This document shows, one piece after another, positions 10,069-19,172 of a stretch of 64,000 nt of DNA. Below the pieces are notes generated by a model that made no database searches, was not told the origin of the DNA, and saw only the letters and a list, made by a program, of their open reading frames with translations. The position numbers and the translations under genes are program-made. The number at the start of each line of letters is the position of its first letter. Position 1 is the first letter of the stretch. The stretch is from Flavobacterium sp. SUN046 (lineage in GTDB: Bacteria > Bacteroidota > Bacteroidia > Flavobacteriales > Flavobacteriaceae): NCBI RefSeq assembly GCF_028867965.1, contig NZ_JAPQNT010000004.1:124001-188000 (forward strand), read 5' to 3'.

Positions 10069-10135
10069 AAATAAGATTTAAATATCACAATTGTTTTCCC
10101 CAAAACAGATTACTAATAAACAAAAACCTACTATC

Positions 10136-12484
10136 ATGATGAAGAAAAATTACTTATTAACTACTTTTTTAGCTTTTTTTATATTTGTTAATCAAAGTAA
10201 TGGTCAAATTGAGAATACATTATTTGGTCAAGATACTGGTTTAAATAATACCGGTAATTACAACAATGGCTTTGGAAAAAGTGCATTAGTCAATAATACA
10301 GGTGCGAGTAACAGCGCTTTTGGAATTGGAACTTTGTCCGTTTCTTCTGGTAGTTTTAATTGCGCATTTGGTAATGACGCATTAAACTTAAATAGGTTTG
10401 GGAGCTTAAATTGTGCCTTTGGAACAAGAAGTTTAGAAAATAATTTATTTGGTTCCAATAATATTGCAATAGGTCATAGATCTATGGGAAATCCAAGTGA
10501 GCCTGGATCTAATAACACTGCAATTGGTTACGCTACCTTATTAGATAATAAAGGAAATAATAATGTTGCTATTGGATATTTTACTCCAAGACATTTGCAA
10601 AGCGGAGATTCTAATATTTTTGTTGGCGCTACCACAGGATTGTATTTGGAAAACGGTAGTAATAATTTATTTTTAGGTAGAGTTGCTGTAAATAACGATG
10701 TAACAACCCCAATTGTAACAGGAAAAACTACTAACGGAACAATAATTTTAGCTGATGGATTGGGAAATCAACGTTTGTTTGTTTCGCAAAAAGGAAATCT
10801 TGGTATTGGTTTAGGAAATAATATTATTCCGAGAAATCGGTTGGATGTTAATGGAGGAATTGTAGTTGGTAAAAACTACATGTCTAAATCTTATCCAATT
10901 CAAGTTCAAGGTGCTTTGGCGCCAGCTAATGGGTTACTTGTAGAAGGTAACGTAGGAATTGGAAATACTAATCCGAACAGTAAAGTTGAAATAACTCAAG
11001 GGCAAAATGGTAATTCAGGACTTCGTTTTACTAATTTAACAAGTGCTTTTAATCCTACAACTCTTGATGCAACCAATAAATTTTTAAGTGTAGATGGCGA
11101 TGGCGATGTTGTGTTGCAATATATGCCTAATCTTGTTGCTACAAATGCACTGACTTCTCTAGCCAACACAATGACAAGTAATGTAAATGGAATTTCTTCA
11201 AATGCACCTATTGTAAATTCAATTTCAAATGTTTTTAATTCTAATAATCAGTTAATTACAACTGTAAATGGAGTTATAAGTTCGCCAGTAACAATTCCAA
11301 TTCCAACATTTACAGAAGTTGACGGAAGCACAACCAACGAACTTCAAACACTTTCTCAAGCTGGAAACACAATCACGCTTTCTAATGGTGGCGGTTCGTT
11401 TAATTTACCAACATTTGTTGATAATGATGAGCAAACACTAGCATTAACAGGAAATAATTTATCAATATCCAACGGAAATACGGTTGTTTTACCAACATTT
11501 GTAGAAGTTGACGGAAGCACAACCAACGAACTTCAAACACTTTCTCAAGCCGGAAACACAATCACGCTTTCTAATGGTGGCGGTTCGTTTAATTTACCAA
11601 CATTTGTTGATAATGATGAGCAAACACTGGCGTTAACAGGAAATAATTTATCAATATCAAACGGAAATACTGTTGTTTTACCAACATTTGTAGAGGTTGA
11701 TGGAAGCACAACCAACGAACTTCAAACACTTTCTCAAACCGGAAACACAATCACGCTTTCCAATGGTGGCGGTTCGTTTAATTTACCAACATTTGTTGAT
11801 GCACAATCGTTGACAATAACAGGAAATACAATTTCAATATCCAACGGAAATTCTATTGTTATTCCAACAACTAATGTAGTTGGAGGAACAAATACAACAG
11901 TTACAGGAAATGGATCTACTGCAACACCTTTTGTAGTAAATTCTGTAGATACAAGTCTTTATGCTAGTAACGGATCAATTAATCAAGCAACTACAACTAA
12001 TGGCAATAGAGTTGTTAACATGAACAGCAGTAACATCTGGTTTGACACTTCAACAAGCACCGCCAACGGAAATATTTATATCGGTTCTTCTACAGCTTAT
12101 CCTAATACAACTGGTAATTATAAATTATTTGTTGAAGGTGGAATCTTGACCGAAAAAGTGAAAGTTGCTTTGAGAAGTACAGCAAATTGGGCAGATTATG
12201 TATTTGATACTAAATACAAATTAATGCCATTAAAGGAAGTTGAACAATTTATCATTAGTAACAAACATTTGCCCGGAGTAGAATCAGCAAACGAGTTGTC
12301 TAAAAACGGATTAGATTTAGCTCAAATGCAAGCAAAACAAATGGAAAAAATTGAAGAATTAACGCTTTACGCAATTGATCAAAACAAAAAAATAGAACAA
12401 CAAAGTATCGAAATTGAGAATAATAAAAAAGAACTAGAAGTATTAAAAGCACAAATGAAAGTACTAATTGAAAAAACTAAATGA
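10136..12484 (+). CDS. Secreted repeat-rich surface fibre-like protein
   Basis: 782 residues from the ATG at 10136. The upstream frame opens only with TTG at 10091, and the signal peptide (MMKKNYLLTTFLAFFIFVNQSNGQ) fits the ATG. Residues about 25-210 are Asn/Gly-rich repeats of the type NTGxxNxAFGxxAL, like the beta-roll heads of trimeric adhesins. Residues about 390-580 hold 2.7 near-identical 63-residue repeats (DGSTTNELQTLSQAGNTITL...) resembling phage tail-fibre stalks. The end has a LMPLKEVEQFI/NKHLPGV segment and a coiled coil, typical of Bacteroidetes tail-fibre-domain proteins. It was not recognised as T9SS-sorted. A trimeric extracellular fibre is inferred. The next gene begins one base after its stop. 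Confidence 0.75.
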   Translation: MMKKNYLLTTFLAFFIFVNQSNGQIENTLFGQDTGLNNTGNYNNGFGKSALVNNTGASNSAFGIGTLSVSSGSFNCAFGNDALNLNRFGSLNCAFGTRSLENNLFGSNNIAIGHRSMGNPSEPGSNNTAIGYATLLDNKGNNNVAIGYFTPRHLQSGDSNIFVGATTGLYLENGSNNLFLGRVAVNNDVTTPIVTGKTTNGTIILADGLGNQRLFVSQKGNLGIGLGNNIIPRNRLDVNGGIVVGKNYMSKSYPIQVQGALAPANGLLVEGNVGIGNTNPNSKVEITQGQNGNSGLRFTNLTSAFNPTTLDATNKFLSVDGDGDVVLQYMPNLVATNALTSLANTMTSNVNGISSNAPIVNSISNVFNSNNQLITTVNGVISSPVTIPIPTFTEVDGSTTNELQTLSQAGNTITLSNGGGSFNLPTFVDNDEQTLALTGNNLSISNGNTVVLPTFVEVDGSTTNELQTLSQAGNTITLSNGGGSFNLPTFVDNDEQTLALTGNNLSISNGNTVVLPTFVEVDGSTTNELQTLSQTGNTITLSNGGGSFNLPTFVDAQSLTITGNTISISNGNSIVIPTTNVVGGTNTTVTGNGSTATPFVVNSVDTSLYASNGSINQATTTNGNRVVNMNSSNIWFDTSTSTANGNIYIGSSTAYPNTTGNYKLFVEGGILTEKVKVALRSTANWADYVFDTKYKLMPLKEVEQFIISNKHLPGVESANELSKNGLDLAQMQAKQMEKIEELTLYAIDQNKKIEQQSIEIENNKKELEVLKAQMKVLIEKTK
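11306..11869 (+). repeat. 189-bp in-frame tandem repeats
   Basis: Two full 189-base units (11306-11494, 11495-11683) and a third from 11684 that stays nearly identical to about 11800, then diverges. Unit length is exactly 63 codons, and each unit encodes DGSTTNELQTLSQ.GNTITL and LPTFVDNDEQTLALTGNN-type strands. The near-identity at DNA level, including synonymous positions, points to recent duplication or ongoing unequal recombination, which would change fibre length without a frameshift. Confidence 0.9.
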
Positions 12485-12485
12485 T

Positions 12486-14447
12486 ATGCAAAATAAAGTA
12501 ACAATTGCTTTGATTTGTATTCTAAATTTAATTTTTTTCAATAGTAATGCTCAGGTAAATGAGTACATTCAATCGGAAAAATCTAGAATTTCTGGAGCAA
12601 ATCAAATCGAAATTGAAATTGAAAAATTTGTTAATGATAATTTTAAAGATTATGAATTAGCAACTTCTGTTAGCAATGAACTTATTCAGCATTTAAAAGA
12701 AGAAGAAGTTTTTACTGATGCTGAATTAGAAAGAGCGATAATCAACGAAAAAAGATACGAATTAAGAAAATTATTCTTTTTAAGAAATCCATTAAAAAAA
12801 GAGAAATATGTTTCTGCTGTAATTCCTGCATCGGTAGCACAGCAATGTGTTAATGGCGATTTTGAAGACGGAACCGCTGGATACACTTTCTGGTCTGATG
12901 CGCATCCGCAACCGGCATCTGGAACTGCATTTTTTTTATCGTGTGCAACGCCTACAACGCCTACAGCTACCAATATGGTAACGCCATCGACTAATAATTT
13001 CAATTCAACCATAACAATGATTGATAATACTAGCGCAGGTTACCAGCAATTTGATCCTGTTTTAGCTGGTTTGGGAGTTAATTTACCTACTTTAAATTCA
13101 AATGGAAATTCCAAATGTATAAAATTAAATAATGCATTCGGATTGGGTTCTTCTGATCAAACTACAGTTTCAAGATATTTTCCAGTAATTAATCAGTCAA
13201 CAATTGATTTCAATTTTTCATTGATAATGGATAACAAACCAGCTCACGGTCAACCAATTCAACCTTTTTTTAGAGTTAGAGTTTTAGATCAAAATAATAA
13301 TGTTGTTGATGAAATTTGTATCATTGCCAATCCAGATAATTGTTTGTTTAATGTTATCAATGTAAATAGTAACCGAAGAGTTTTATACACCGGCTGGATT
13401 TGTGCCAGGTTAAATGTAGAAGACATTTTAAACCAACCAGGAACAATTGAATTCACAGTTAGTGATTGCCAACCATCAGCACATTTTGGCACCGTTTACA
13501 TAGACAATATCTGTGGAACAATTTGTGCAACTCCGCAACTTGGTGCTTTAAGTATTACTCCAACTAACATTAATTGTCCCGATGTTGTTACTAATACACC
13601 ATTTGAAGTTTGTGGAACTTATCAAACTCCAGTGCATTCAACATTGGCAACAATGTCGTTAAATATTATTCAAAATGGAGTTTTAATCGGAACCATTAAT
13701 GCACCTCACACACTTACTGCAAATACGTTTTGTTTTACAGTTTTTCCGAGTTTATTTGGTGCAAACCCAAGTGGCGACTTTGAATTTCAAGTAAATGCAA
13801 GTTTTAATGTAGTTTGTACAGCTGGCGCTTTTCAGTATGATATATCTGATAATTCGGCCAATGTTGGACCCGATGTAACGTTTAATAATTGTTGTATTCC
13901 AACCTTAACGGTTACTTCTCCAACAGATAATCTTAATAATATGGCAGCTACAACCTTAACACAAAGAGAACGGTCAGATTGGATAAAAGCAAGTAATATT
14001 ATTTCGGTTGGGAACAATGCTGTTGGAAATGGCATTGATTATCATGCAGCTAATTTTGTAGAATTGAATCCAGGTTTTGAAGCAGTTTTTGGTTCACAAT
14101 TTGTAGCTTATCCTGAAGGATGCTCGGGTAATTATGTTTATAAACAAGAAGAAAATAATATAAATCAAAATCCAATTGCAACCGAAACAAGTAATTTAAT
14201 AAGAGTTACCAATGGCTTCGGAATGATACCAAATCCGTCAAGTAGTACAATTGAAATAGTAATGAATAATGGTACTTTTTCTAGCGTATCTATTACAACG
14301 ATTGATGGTAAAATAGTATATGAAAGCAATACTACAAATGCATCCAAAACACAAATTGATGTAAGTAATTATGCAAATGGTATTTACATAATCAATGTGA
14401 TGTCTAATGAAAGGCAACTGTATACTCAGAAACTAATTAAAAACTAG
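12486..14447 (+). CDS. T9SS-sorted secreted protein
   Basis: 653 residues from the ATG at 12486; a longer frame would need the TTG at 12468 inside the previous gene. The signal peptide is MQNKVTIALICILNLIFFNSNAQ. The middle contains a lectin/jelly-roll-like section (CVNGDFEDGTAGYTFW...) and CxxC-containing beta-rich segments. Residues about 500-550 carry WIKASNIISVG and the FVELNPGFEAVFGSQFVAYP motif, often found before the sorting domain. The last 75 residues form a type A T9SS C-terminal domain (GMIPNPSSSTIEIVM ... VSITTIDGKIVYES ... YANGIYIINV). Secretion through the type IX system is well supported; its activity is not. It probably forms an operon with the fibre protein upstream. Confidence 0.85.
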   Translation: MQNKVTIALICILNLIFFNSNAQVNEYIQSEKSRISGANQIEIEIEKFVNDNFKDYELATSVSNELIQHLKEEEVFTDAELERAIINEKRYELRKLFFLRNPLKKEKYVSAVIPASVAQQCVNGDFEDGTAGYTFWSDAHPQPASGTAFFLSCATPTTPTATNMVTPSTNNFNSTITMIDNTSAGYQQFDPVLAGLGVNLPTLNSNGNSKCIKLNNAFGLGSSDQTTVSRYFPVINQSTIDFNFSLIMDNKPAHGQPIQPFFRVRVLDQNNNVVDEICIIANPDNCLFNVINVNSNRRVLYTGWICARLNVEDILNQPGTIEFTVSDCQPSAHFGTVYIDNICGTICATPQLGALSITPTNINCPDVVTNTPFEVCGTYQTPVHSTLATMSLNIIQNGVLIGTINAPHTLTANTFCFTVFPSLFGANPSGDFEFQVNASFNVVCTAGAFQYDISDNSANVGPDVTFNNCCIPTLTVTSPTDNLNNMAATTLTQRERSDWIKASNIISVGNNAVGNGIDYHAANFVELNPGFEAVFGSQFVAYPEGCSGNYVYKQEENNINQNPIATETSNLIRVTNGFGMIPNPSSSTIEIVMNNGTFSSVSITTIDGKIVYESNTTNASKTQIDVSNYANGIYIINVMSNERQLYTQKLIKN

Positions 14448-14454
14448 ATAACTT

Positions 14455-14487
14455 AAAAAAGCTTCTCCTAATCGAGAAGCTTTTTTT
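14455..14487 (+). terminator. Rho-independent terminator after the T9SS-sorted gene
   Basis: GCTTCTC (14461-14467) pairs with GAGAAGC (14474-14480), preceded by an A-run and followed by a T-run of seven. Confidence 0.9.
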
Positions 14488-14557
14488 GTATCTAAAAAAT
14501 AATCCCATTAGTAAGCAATTTTAAAATATCTTTGTTAAAAATATTTAGATTTTTATT

Positions 14558-15550
14558 ATGAGAATAGGAATGAATCCTCAAAAAAGCGAAAAAAAGATAG
14601 AATTAAAAAGTAATCATAGAGTAGTTATAGTTGCTTTCATTCCTAAACTAGAAGGTTATTATGAGTCGGTTTTTGAAGTTTTAAAACTTAATTTACAATC
14701 TATAATTGCCACAAAAAATGAGTTTTGTGAAATTACAGTTGTTAACAATGGATGCTGTGAAATAGTTGTCAATTACCTAAATAGTTTATTTACTAATAAA
14801 GAAATTGATTGTATAATTCATCATAATCAAAATATTGGAAAAATAGACGCTTTAATTGGAGCTGCTCGCACAGCAAGAGAAAGTCTCATAACAATGACCG
14901 ATTTAGATATTCTTTTTGTAAAAGGATGGCAAGAAAGTATTGAAGAAATTTTTCAAACATTTAACGATGTTGGTTCAGTTTCTCCAATTTCAACATACAA
15001 TGCAAAAAGTTATGGAGCTATTTCTACTTTGAGTAAAATTATTTTAAAAAGAGTTAACTTTAATTATGAGCCAATTAAAGAAAATTTTGATTCCCAAAAT
15101 AAATTTTTTGAGAGTTTTGGATGGAATAAATTAGAACGTGATGACATTTTGTGGCCAGTTCTTGAAAAAAATGGTGTAAAAGCAATTTTAGGAAGTCATC
15201 ATCAAGTTATTACAATACGAAGAGATGTATTATTTTCATTTGTGCCATTTAAACCATCTTTTACTTTAGTAGGAAATAATTCAGAATATGAATATGTTGA
15301 TTTACCAAATGATTTGTCTGGAAAAATGCGATTATCAACCTATCGCAATTATGCTTTTCACATGGGGAACAAAATTGAAGATTGGATGATTGAAATTCAA
15401 AATAACAATCTTAATTCTACAAATGTTAGTTCAGTTAAAACCATTAAGTTCAAAACAAATGATATTCAAAACAATAAGTTAAATTTATTTATTTATAAAG
15501 TTAAAAAGAAATTTGTAAAGAAAATATTTAAAATGTTTTATGATAAATAA
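14558..15550 (+). CDS. Glycosyltransferase, GT-A fold (family 2-like)
   Basis: 330 residues. VVIVAFIPKLEGYYESVFEVL near residue 22, ITVVNNGC near 63, NQNIGKIDAL near 95 and the probable metal-binding segment MTDLDILF near 118 follow the order of a GT2 nucleotide-diphospho-sugar fold. A basic tail (KVKKKFVKKIFKMF) could bind membrane. The donor and acceptor cannot be told. It stands alone between two terminators, with a -7-like TATCTTTG at 14527-14534. Because it follows the fibre and T9SS genes it might modify a surface structure, but nothing in the sequence shows this. Met5 is a possible alternative start. Confidence 0.7.
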   Translation: MRIGMNPQKSEKKIELKSNHRVVIVAFIPKLEGYYESVFEVLKLNLQSIIATKNEFCEITVVNNGCCEIVVNYLNSLFTNKEIDCIIHHNQNIGKIDALIGAARTARESLITMTDLDILFVKGWQESIEEIFQTFNDVGSVSPISTYNAKSYGAISTLSKIILKRVNFNYEPIKENFDSQNKFFESFGWNKLERDDILWPVLEKNGVKAILGSHHQVITIRRDVLFSFVPFKPSFTLVGNNSEYEYVDLPNDLSGKMRLSTYRNYAFHMGNKIEDWMIEIQNNNLNSTNVSSVKTIKFKTNDIQNNKLNLFIYKVKKKFVKKIFKMFYDK

Positions 15551-15590
15551 TTTATTTTCATAAACAATTAACCTAAAATACTTATAAACA

Positions 15591-15618
15591 AAGCTTCGCT
15601 AATCAGCGGAGCTTTTTT
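15591..15618 (+). terminator. Rho-independent terminator after the lone glycosyltransferase
   Basis: A 10-bp stem, AAGCTTCGCT (15591-15600) with AGCGGAGCTT (15605-15614) including one G-T pair, has a 4-base loop and a following T-run. Confidence 0.85.
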
Positions 15619-15649
15619 ATATTTGTCAAATACAAACTAAAGCAATTTT

Positions 15650-16564
15650 ATGCTACAATTAAATGTTAAAAACGAATCTTCACGGCTACGAGCAGTTGTG
15701 TTAGGTTCAGCAATAAATAACGGGCCAACACCAACAATTGAAGAAGCCTACGACCCAAAATCATTAGAACATATTCTTGCAGGAACTTATCCAGTTGAAG
15801 ACGATATGGTTAACGAAATGGAAGCTTTTAATCAAGTATTTAAAAAGTATGATGTTCAAGTTTTTCGACCTGAAATGATTGAAAATTACAATCAAATCTT
15901 TACTCGCGATATCGGATTTGTAATTGATGATACCTTTATAAAAGCAAATATTCTTCCTGATAGAAATCGAGAATTAGATGCTATTCAATATGTAATTGAC
16001 CAAATAAATCCATCAAAAGTTGTTCGTCCGCCAGAAGAAGTTCACATTGAAGGTGGCGATGTAATGCTTTGGAATAATTATATTTTTATAGGAACTTATA
16101 AAGGTTCTGATTATAAAGATTATATTACTGCAAGAACCAATATGGCTGGAGTTGAATACATCAGAAATCTATTCCCAAACAAAATTGTCAAAGAATTTGA
16201 TTTAGTAAAATCTAAATTAGAAGCTCGTGACAATGCGCTTCATCTTGATTGCTGCTTTCAACCAGTTGGAATTGATAAAGGAATTATTTACAAAAGTGGT
16301 TTTCGTGAGGAAGCCGATTATGTATATTTAGTTAATTTATTCGGAAGAGAAAATCTGTTTCACATTACACGAGACGAAATGTATAATATGAATTCTAATG
16401 TGTTTTCAATTGATACAAATGTTGTAGTTTCCGAGAGAAATTTTACTAGATTGAATAATTGGTTAAGAGAAAAAGGATTTACAGTAGAAGAAATTCCGTA
16501 TGCTGAAATCGCAAAACAAGAAGGACTTTTGCGTTGTTCTACTTTACCACTAATTAGAGATTAA
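15650..16564 (+). CDS. Amidinohydrolase of the DDAH / arginine deiminase superfamily
   Basis: 304 residues of the guanidino-modifying pentein fold. It shows IFTRDIGFVIDD near 85, the EGGDVMLW motif near 132, NALHLDCCF with the catalytic His near 200, and LRCSTLPL with the nucleophilic Cys near 298. Family members hydrolyse arginine-like substrates (dimethylarginine or arginine) to citrulline. The exact substrate is not resolved by sequence, and an amidinotransferase role is possible. ctlX lies 74 bases downstream on the same strand, which suggests linked arginine/citrulline metabolism. Confidence 0.85.
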   Translation: MLQLNVKNESSRLRAVVLGSAINNGPTPTIEEAYDPKSLEHILAGTYPVEDDMVNEMEAFNQVFKKYDVQVFRPEMIENYNQIFTRDIGFVIDDTFIKANILPDRNRELDAIQYVIDQINPSKVVRPPEEVHIEGGDVMLWNNYIFIGTYKGSDYKDYITARTNMAGVEYIRNLFPNKIVKEFDLVKSKLEARDNALHLDCCFQPVGIDKGIIYKSGFREEADYVYLVNLFGRENLFHITRDEMYNMNSNVFSIDTNVVVSERNFTRLNNWLREKGFTVEEIPYAEIAKQEGLLRCSTLPLIRD

Positions 16565-16599
16565 TAACCTGTTTTAGGTCTGGTTGGGAGTTTTAATAA

Positions 16600-16629
16600 C
16601 TTTTGACTTTAAGACTTTTGACTTTAAGA
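16600..16629 (+). repeat. 15-bp tandem duplication before ctlX
   Basis: CTTTTGACTTTAAGA occurs twice in direct tandem (16600-16614, 16615-16629), followed by a third partial CTTAA. It ends about 9 bases before the ctlX ATG at 16639 and thus sits in its leader or promoter. It may alter spacing of expression signals or simply be a replication-slippage product. Confidence 0.8.
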
Positions 16630-16638
16630 CTTAAATAA

Positions 16639-17577
16639 ATGAATCAAACTACAAACTCAATTTTAATGATTCGCCCAGTAGCGTTTAGAATGAACGAACA
16701 AACGGCTGTAAACAATTATTACCAAAAAGTACTTGACGGATTAACTCCTTCAAATGTCAATGAAAAAGCGCAACAAGAGTTTGATACTTTTGTAAACAAA
16801 TTACGAATGGTTGGTATCGACGTTACAGTTATTGACGATACTTTAACACCCGATACACCCGATAGTATTTTTCCGAACAACTGGATTTCATTTCATGAAA
16901 ATGGTGATGTAGTTTTGTATCCAATGTTTGCCGAAAACCGTCGCGCCGAAAGAAGAGAAGATATACTTGATGTTCTAGAAGATAAAGGATTTGAAATCAA
17001 CGACGGAATAATGGATTATACTTCTGCAGAAGAAGATGGATTTTATCTAGAAGGAACTGGGAGCATAGTTCTTGATAGAGAAAACGGAAAGGCTTATTGT
17101 GCACTTTCTCCTCGTGCCGATGAAGAATTGTTTATTGAATTTTGTGAAGATTTCGATTTGAATCCAATTATTTTTGAAGCATTTCAAACCGTTAATAATG
17201 AACGAAAATTGATTTATCACACCAATGTTATGATGTGCATTGGAGATACTTTTGCCGTAATTTGCGCTGAATGTATTGATGATAAAAAAGAACGCAAAAT
17301 GGTTTTAGACAGTTTAAAATCAGATGAGAAAGAAATTATTCTTATTAATGAAGATCAAATGAACAATTTTGCAGGAAACATGCTTGAATTGCAAGGTTCA
17401 GATGAACGCAGGTATTTAATAATGAGTTCGTCAGCTTACAATGCTTTAACCAAAAAGCATATTGCACAACTAGAAGAACACATCACAATTTTGCATTCAA
17501 GTCTTGATACAATTGAAGCTTGTGGTGGCGGAAGCGCACGTTGCATGATGGCAGAAATTTTTCTTCCTAAAACTTAA
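16639..17577 (+). CDS. ctlX: Citrulline utilization hydrolase CtlX-type pentein
   Basis: 312 residues of the amidinotransferase/pentein fold. Visible motifs are ILMIRPVAFRMNEQTAVNNY at the start, FPNNWISFHENGDVVLYPM near 80, YLEGTGSIVLDR near 138, YHTNVMMCIGD (catalytic His) near 194 and CGGGSARCMMAEIFLP at the end, containing the candidate nucleophile Cys. The pattern matches CtlX, described as a citrulline-consuming hydrolase. It pairs with the DDAH-like gene upstream, which would produce citrulline. Confidence 0.85.
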   Translation: MNQTTNSILMIRPVAFRMNEQTAVNNYYQKVLDGLTPSNVNEKAQQEFDTFVNKLRMVGIDVTVIDDTLTPDTPDSIFPNNWISFHENGDVVLYPMFAENRRAERREDILDVLEDKGFEINDGIMDYTSAEEDGFYLEGTGSIVLDRENGKAYCALSPRADEELFIEFCEDFDLNPIIFEAFQTVNNERKLIYHTNVMMCIGDTFAVICAECIDDKKERKMVLDSLKSDEKEIILINEDQMNNFAGNMLELQGSDERRYLIMSSSAYNALTKKHIAQLEEHITILHSSLDTIEACGGGSARCMMAEIFLPKT

Positions 17578-17623
17578 TAATTAAAAAATTAAGAGCAGTC
17601 AAGTTGATTGAAATAAATAATTT

Positions 17624-17667
17624 AAAATCCCAAATTCCAATTTAATTTTTTGGAACTTGGGATTTTT
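17624..17667. terminator. Bidirectional terminator between ctlX and a convergent gene
   Basis: TCCCAAATTCCAA (17628-17640) pairs with TTGGAACTTGGGA (17650-17662) with one mismatch. A-rich sequence on the left and a T-run on the right allow use on both strands. Confidence 0.8.
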
Positions 17668-17688
17668 ATTATTTTCTGATTTAAAATT

Positions 17689-19125
17689 TTATTTCATTGG
17701 TTCCAAATTAATGATGTTATCAATCATTCCACCAAAAATAAAAAAATGAAACGGAACTAACGAATACCAATACAATCTTCCCCAAAGTCCTTTAGGTCTA
17801 AAAGTGGCTATTTGATGCAAGACATTATCTTCATCAATTCTAAATTCTAGCCAAGCTTCACCTGGTAGTTTCATCTCGGCATAAAGTAATAATCTTTTTT
17901 CTTCTTTATTGGCTAAAAGTACACGCCAAAAATCGAGTGCATCACCACTGTCTAAATGCGTTGGATGCGTTCTGCCTCTTCTTGTACCAACGCCACCAAC
18001 TAACTTGTCAAGAAAACCACGAGTTCTCCACATCCAATTGGCATAATACCAACCACGAGTTCCACCAATTGTCCAAATATTTTGAAGTGCTTTTTCTACG
18101 TTTTCTACTTTTCTTGATTGATGGTCTTTAAGACAACCAAACTTTGGAATTTGAACAAATTCAGAAAAATTATGACCAAATCGTCCACTAATCATGCTGT
18201 CTTTCCAACTGGAAATAACTAAATTTTGCTCAATTTTAATAAAAGCTAATTTTATAGCATCAACATAAGTAATAGGTTTAATATTCAACATTTTTTGCAA
18301 TCGGTTGTCTTTACATACGACTTCCATTTTCATGCTGTTTACTAAATTTATAGCCAGTTTGTATGATGTTGAGGTTACAAAATACAACCAATACGATGAT
18401 AATTTAGGTGTCATAATTGGAATCACAAATATCCAAAGTTTAATTTTTCTGGTTTTGGCATACAAAAGCATCATTTCTTTGTAAGTAATAACATTTGGGC
18501 CACCAATATCAAACGATTGATTGTAGCAATCTTCACGTAGTAAAACACCAATTAAATACTGTATAACATCTCTTATTGCTATAGGTTGACATTTAGTTAA
18601 AACCCATTTTGGAGTAATCATTACAGGTAATTTTTCACACAAATCTCTAATTATTTCAAATGAAGAACTTCCAGAACCTACAATAATTCCAGCACGTAAA
18701 ACGGTTGTTTTAAAATTTCCTTGATACAAAATATCTTCAACGTCTTTTCGAGATTGTAAGTGTTTTGACAATTTATTTTCATTAACAATTCCGCTAAGGT
18801 AAATTACTTGTTTGACACCAATTTTATTCATATACCGATTAAAATTTTCAGCCGAAGTAGCTTCCATTGTATCAAAATCAGTTATAGAAGATGTCATTGA
18901 ATGTATTAAGTAATAAGCAACATCAATGTGAGTTGGTAAATTATCAAAATTGGGTTCTTCTAAAAAATCGGTTTCCCAAATTGTGATAGCGTCTAATGTT
19001 ACTTTGTCTAATCCCAACCTGTTTTGGTCACGTACACAACATATAACTTGATGTCCTTGCGAAAGTAATTCGGGTAATAATCTGCGACCAACATAGCCAT
19101 TAGCACCAGTTAAAAGAATTCTCAT
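17689..19125 (-). CDS. NAD(P)-binding SDR protein with C-terminal DUF2867
   Basis: 478 residues. Residues 1-290 form an atypical short-chain dehydrogenase Rossmann domain with LLTGANGYVGRRLLPELL at the N-terminus and YLIHSM and YLSGIV further on. Residues about 330-478 are a DUF2867 domain (GTRGWYYANWMWRTRG, DALDFWRVL, MKLPGEAWLEFRI, GLWGRLYWY). This two-domain architecture is widespread and its substrate is unknown. ATG start; it lies 47 bases downstream of the marC-like gene on the same strand and may be cotranscribed. It converges on ctlX. Confidence 0.85.
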   Translation of the reverse strand: MRILLTGANGYVGRRLLPELLSQGHQVICCVRDQNRLGLDKVTLDAITIWETDFLEEPNFDNLPTHIDVAYYLIHSMTSSITDFDTMEATSAENFNRYMNKIGVKQVIYLSGIVNENKLSKHLQSRKDVEDILYQGNFKTTVLRAGIIVGSGSSSFEIIRDLCEKLPVMITPKWVLTKCQPIAIRDVIQYLIGVLLREDCYNQSFDIGGPNVITYKEMMLLYAKTRKIKLWIFVIPIMTPKLSSYWLYFVTSTSYKLAINLVNSMKMEVVCKDNRLQKMLNIKPITYVDAIKLAFIKIEQNLVISSWKDSMISGRFGHNFSEFVQIPKFGCLKDHQSRKVENVEKALQNIWTIGGTRGWYYANWMWRTRGFLDKLVGGVGTRRGRTHPTHLDSGDALDFWRVLLANKEEKRLLLYAEMKLPGEAWLEFRIDEDNVLHQIATFRPKGLWGRLYWYSLVPFHFFIFGGMIDNIINLEPMK

Positions 19126-19172
19126 AAGTACAATTTTTTATAAAGTTAAACTAAATTGTACTTCAACAAAAG

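Noticed and set aside
10091..10135. Longer N-terminus for the fibre-like gene
   Set aside because: It needs a TTG start and puts 15 charged residues before an otherwise normal signal peptide; the ATG at 10136 fits better.
11306..11869. CRISPR-like array
   Set aside because: The repeats are 189 bases, contiguous, in frame and coding; there are no spacers.
10136..12484. Prophage tail-fibre gene marking a prophage
   Set aside because: No other phage gene, integrase or att site is seen nearby, and the gene has a signal peptide.
12468..12485. Start of the T9SS-sorted gene inside the upstream gene
   Set aside because: The opening codon is TTG, and the signal peptide begins cleanly at the ATG at 12486.
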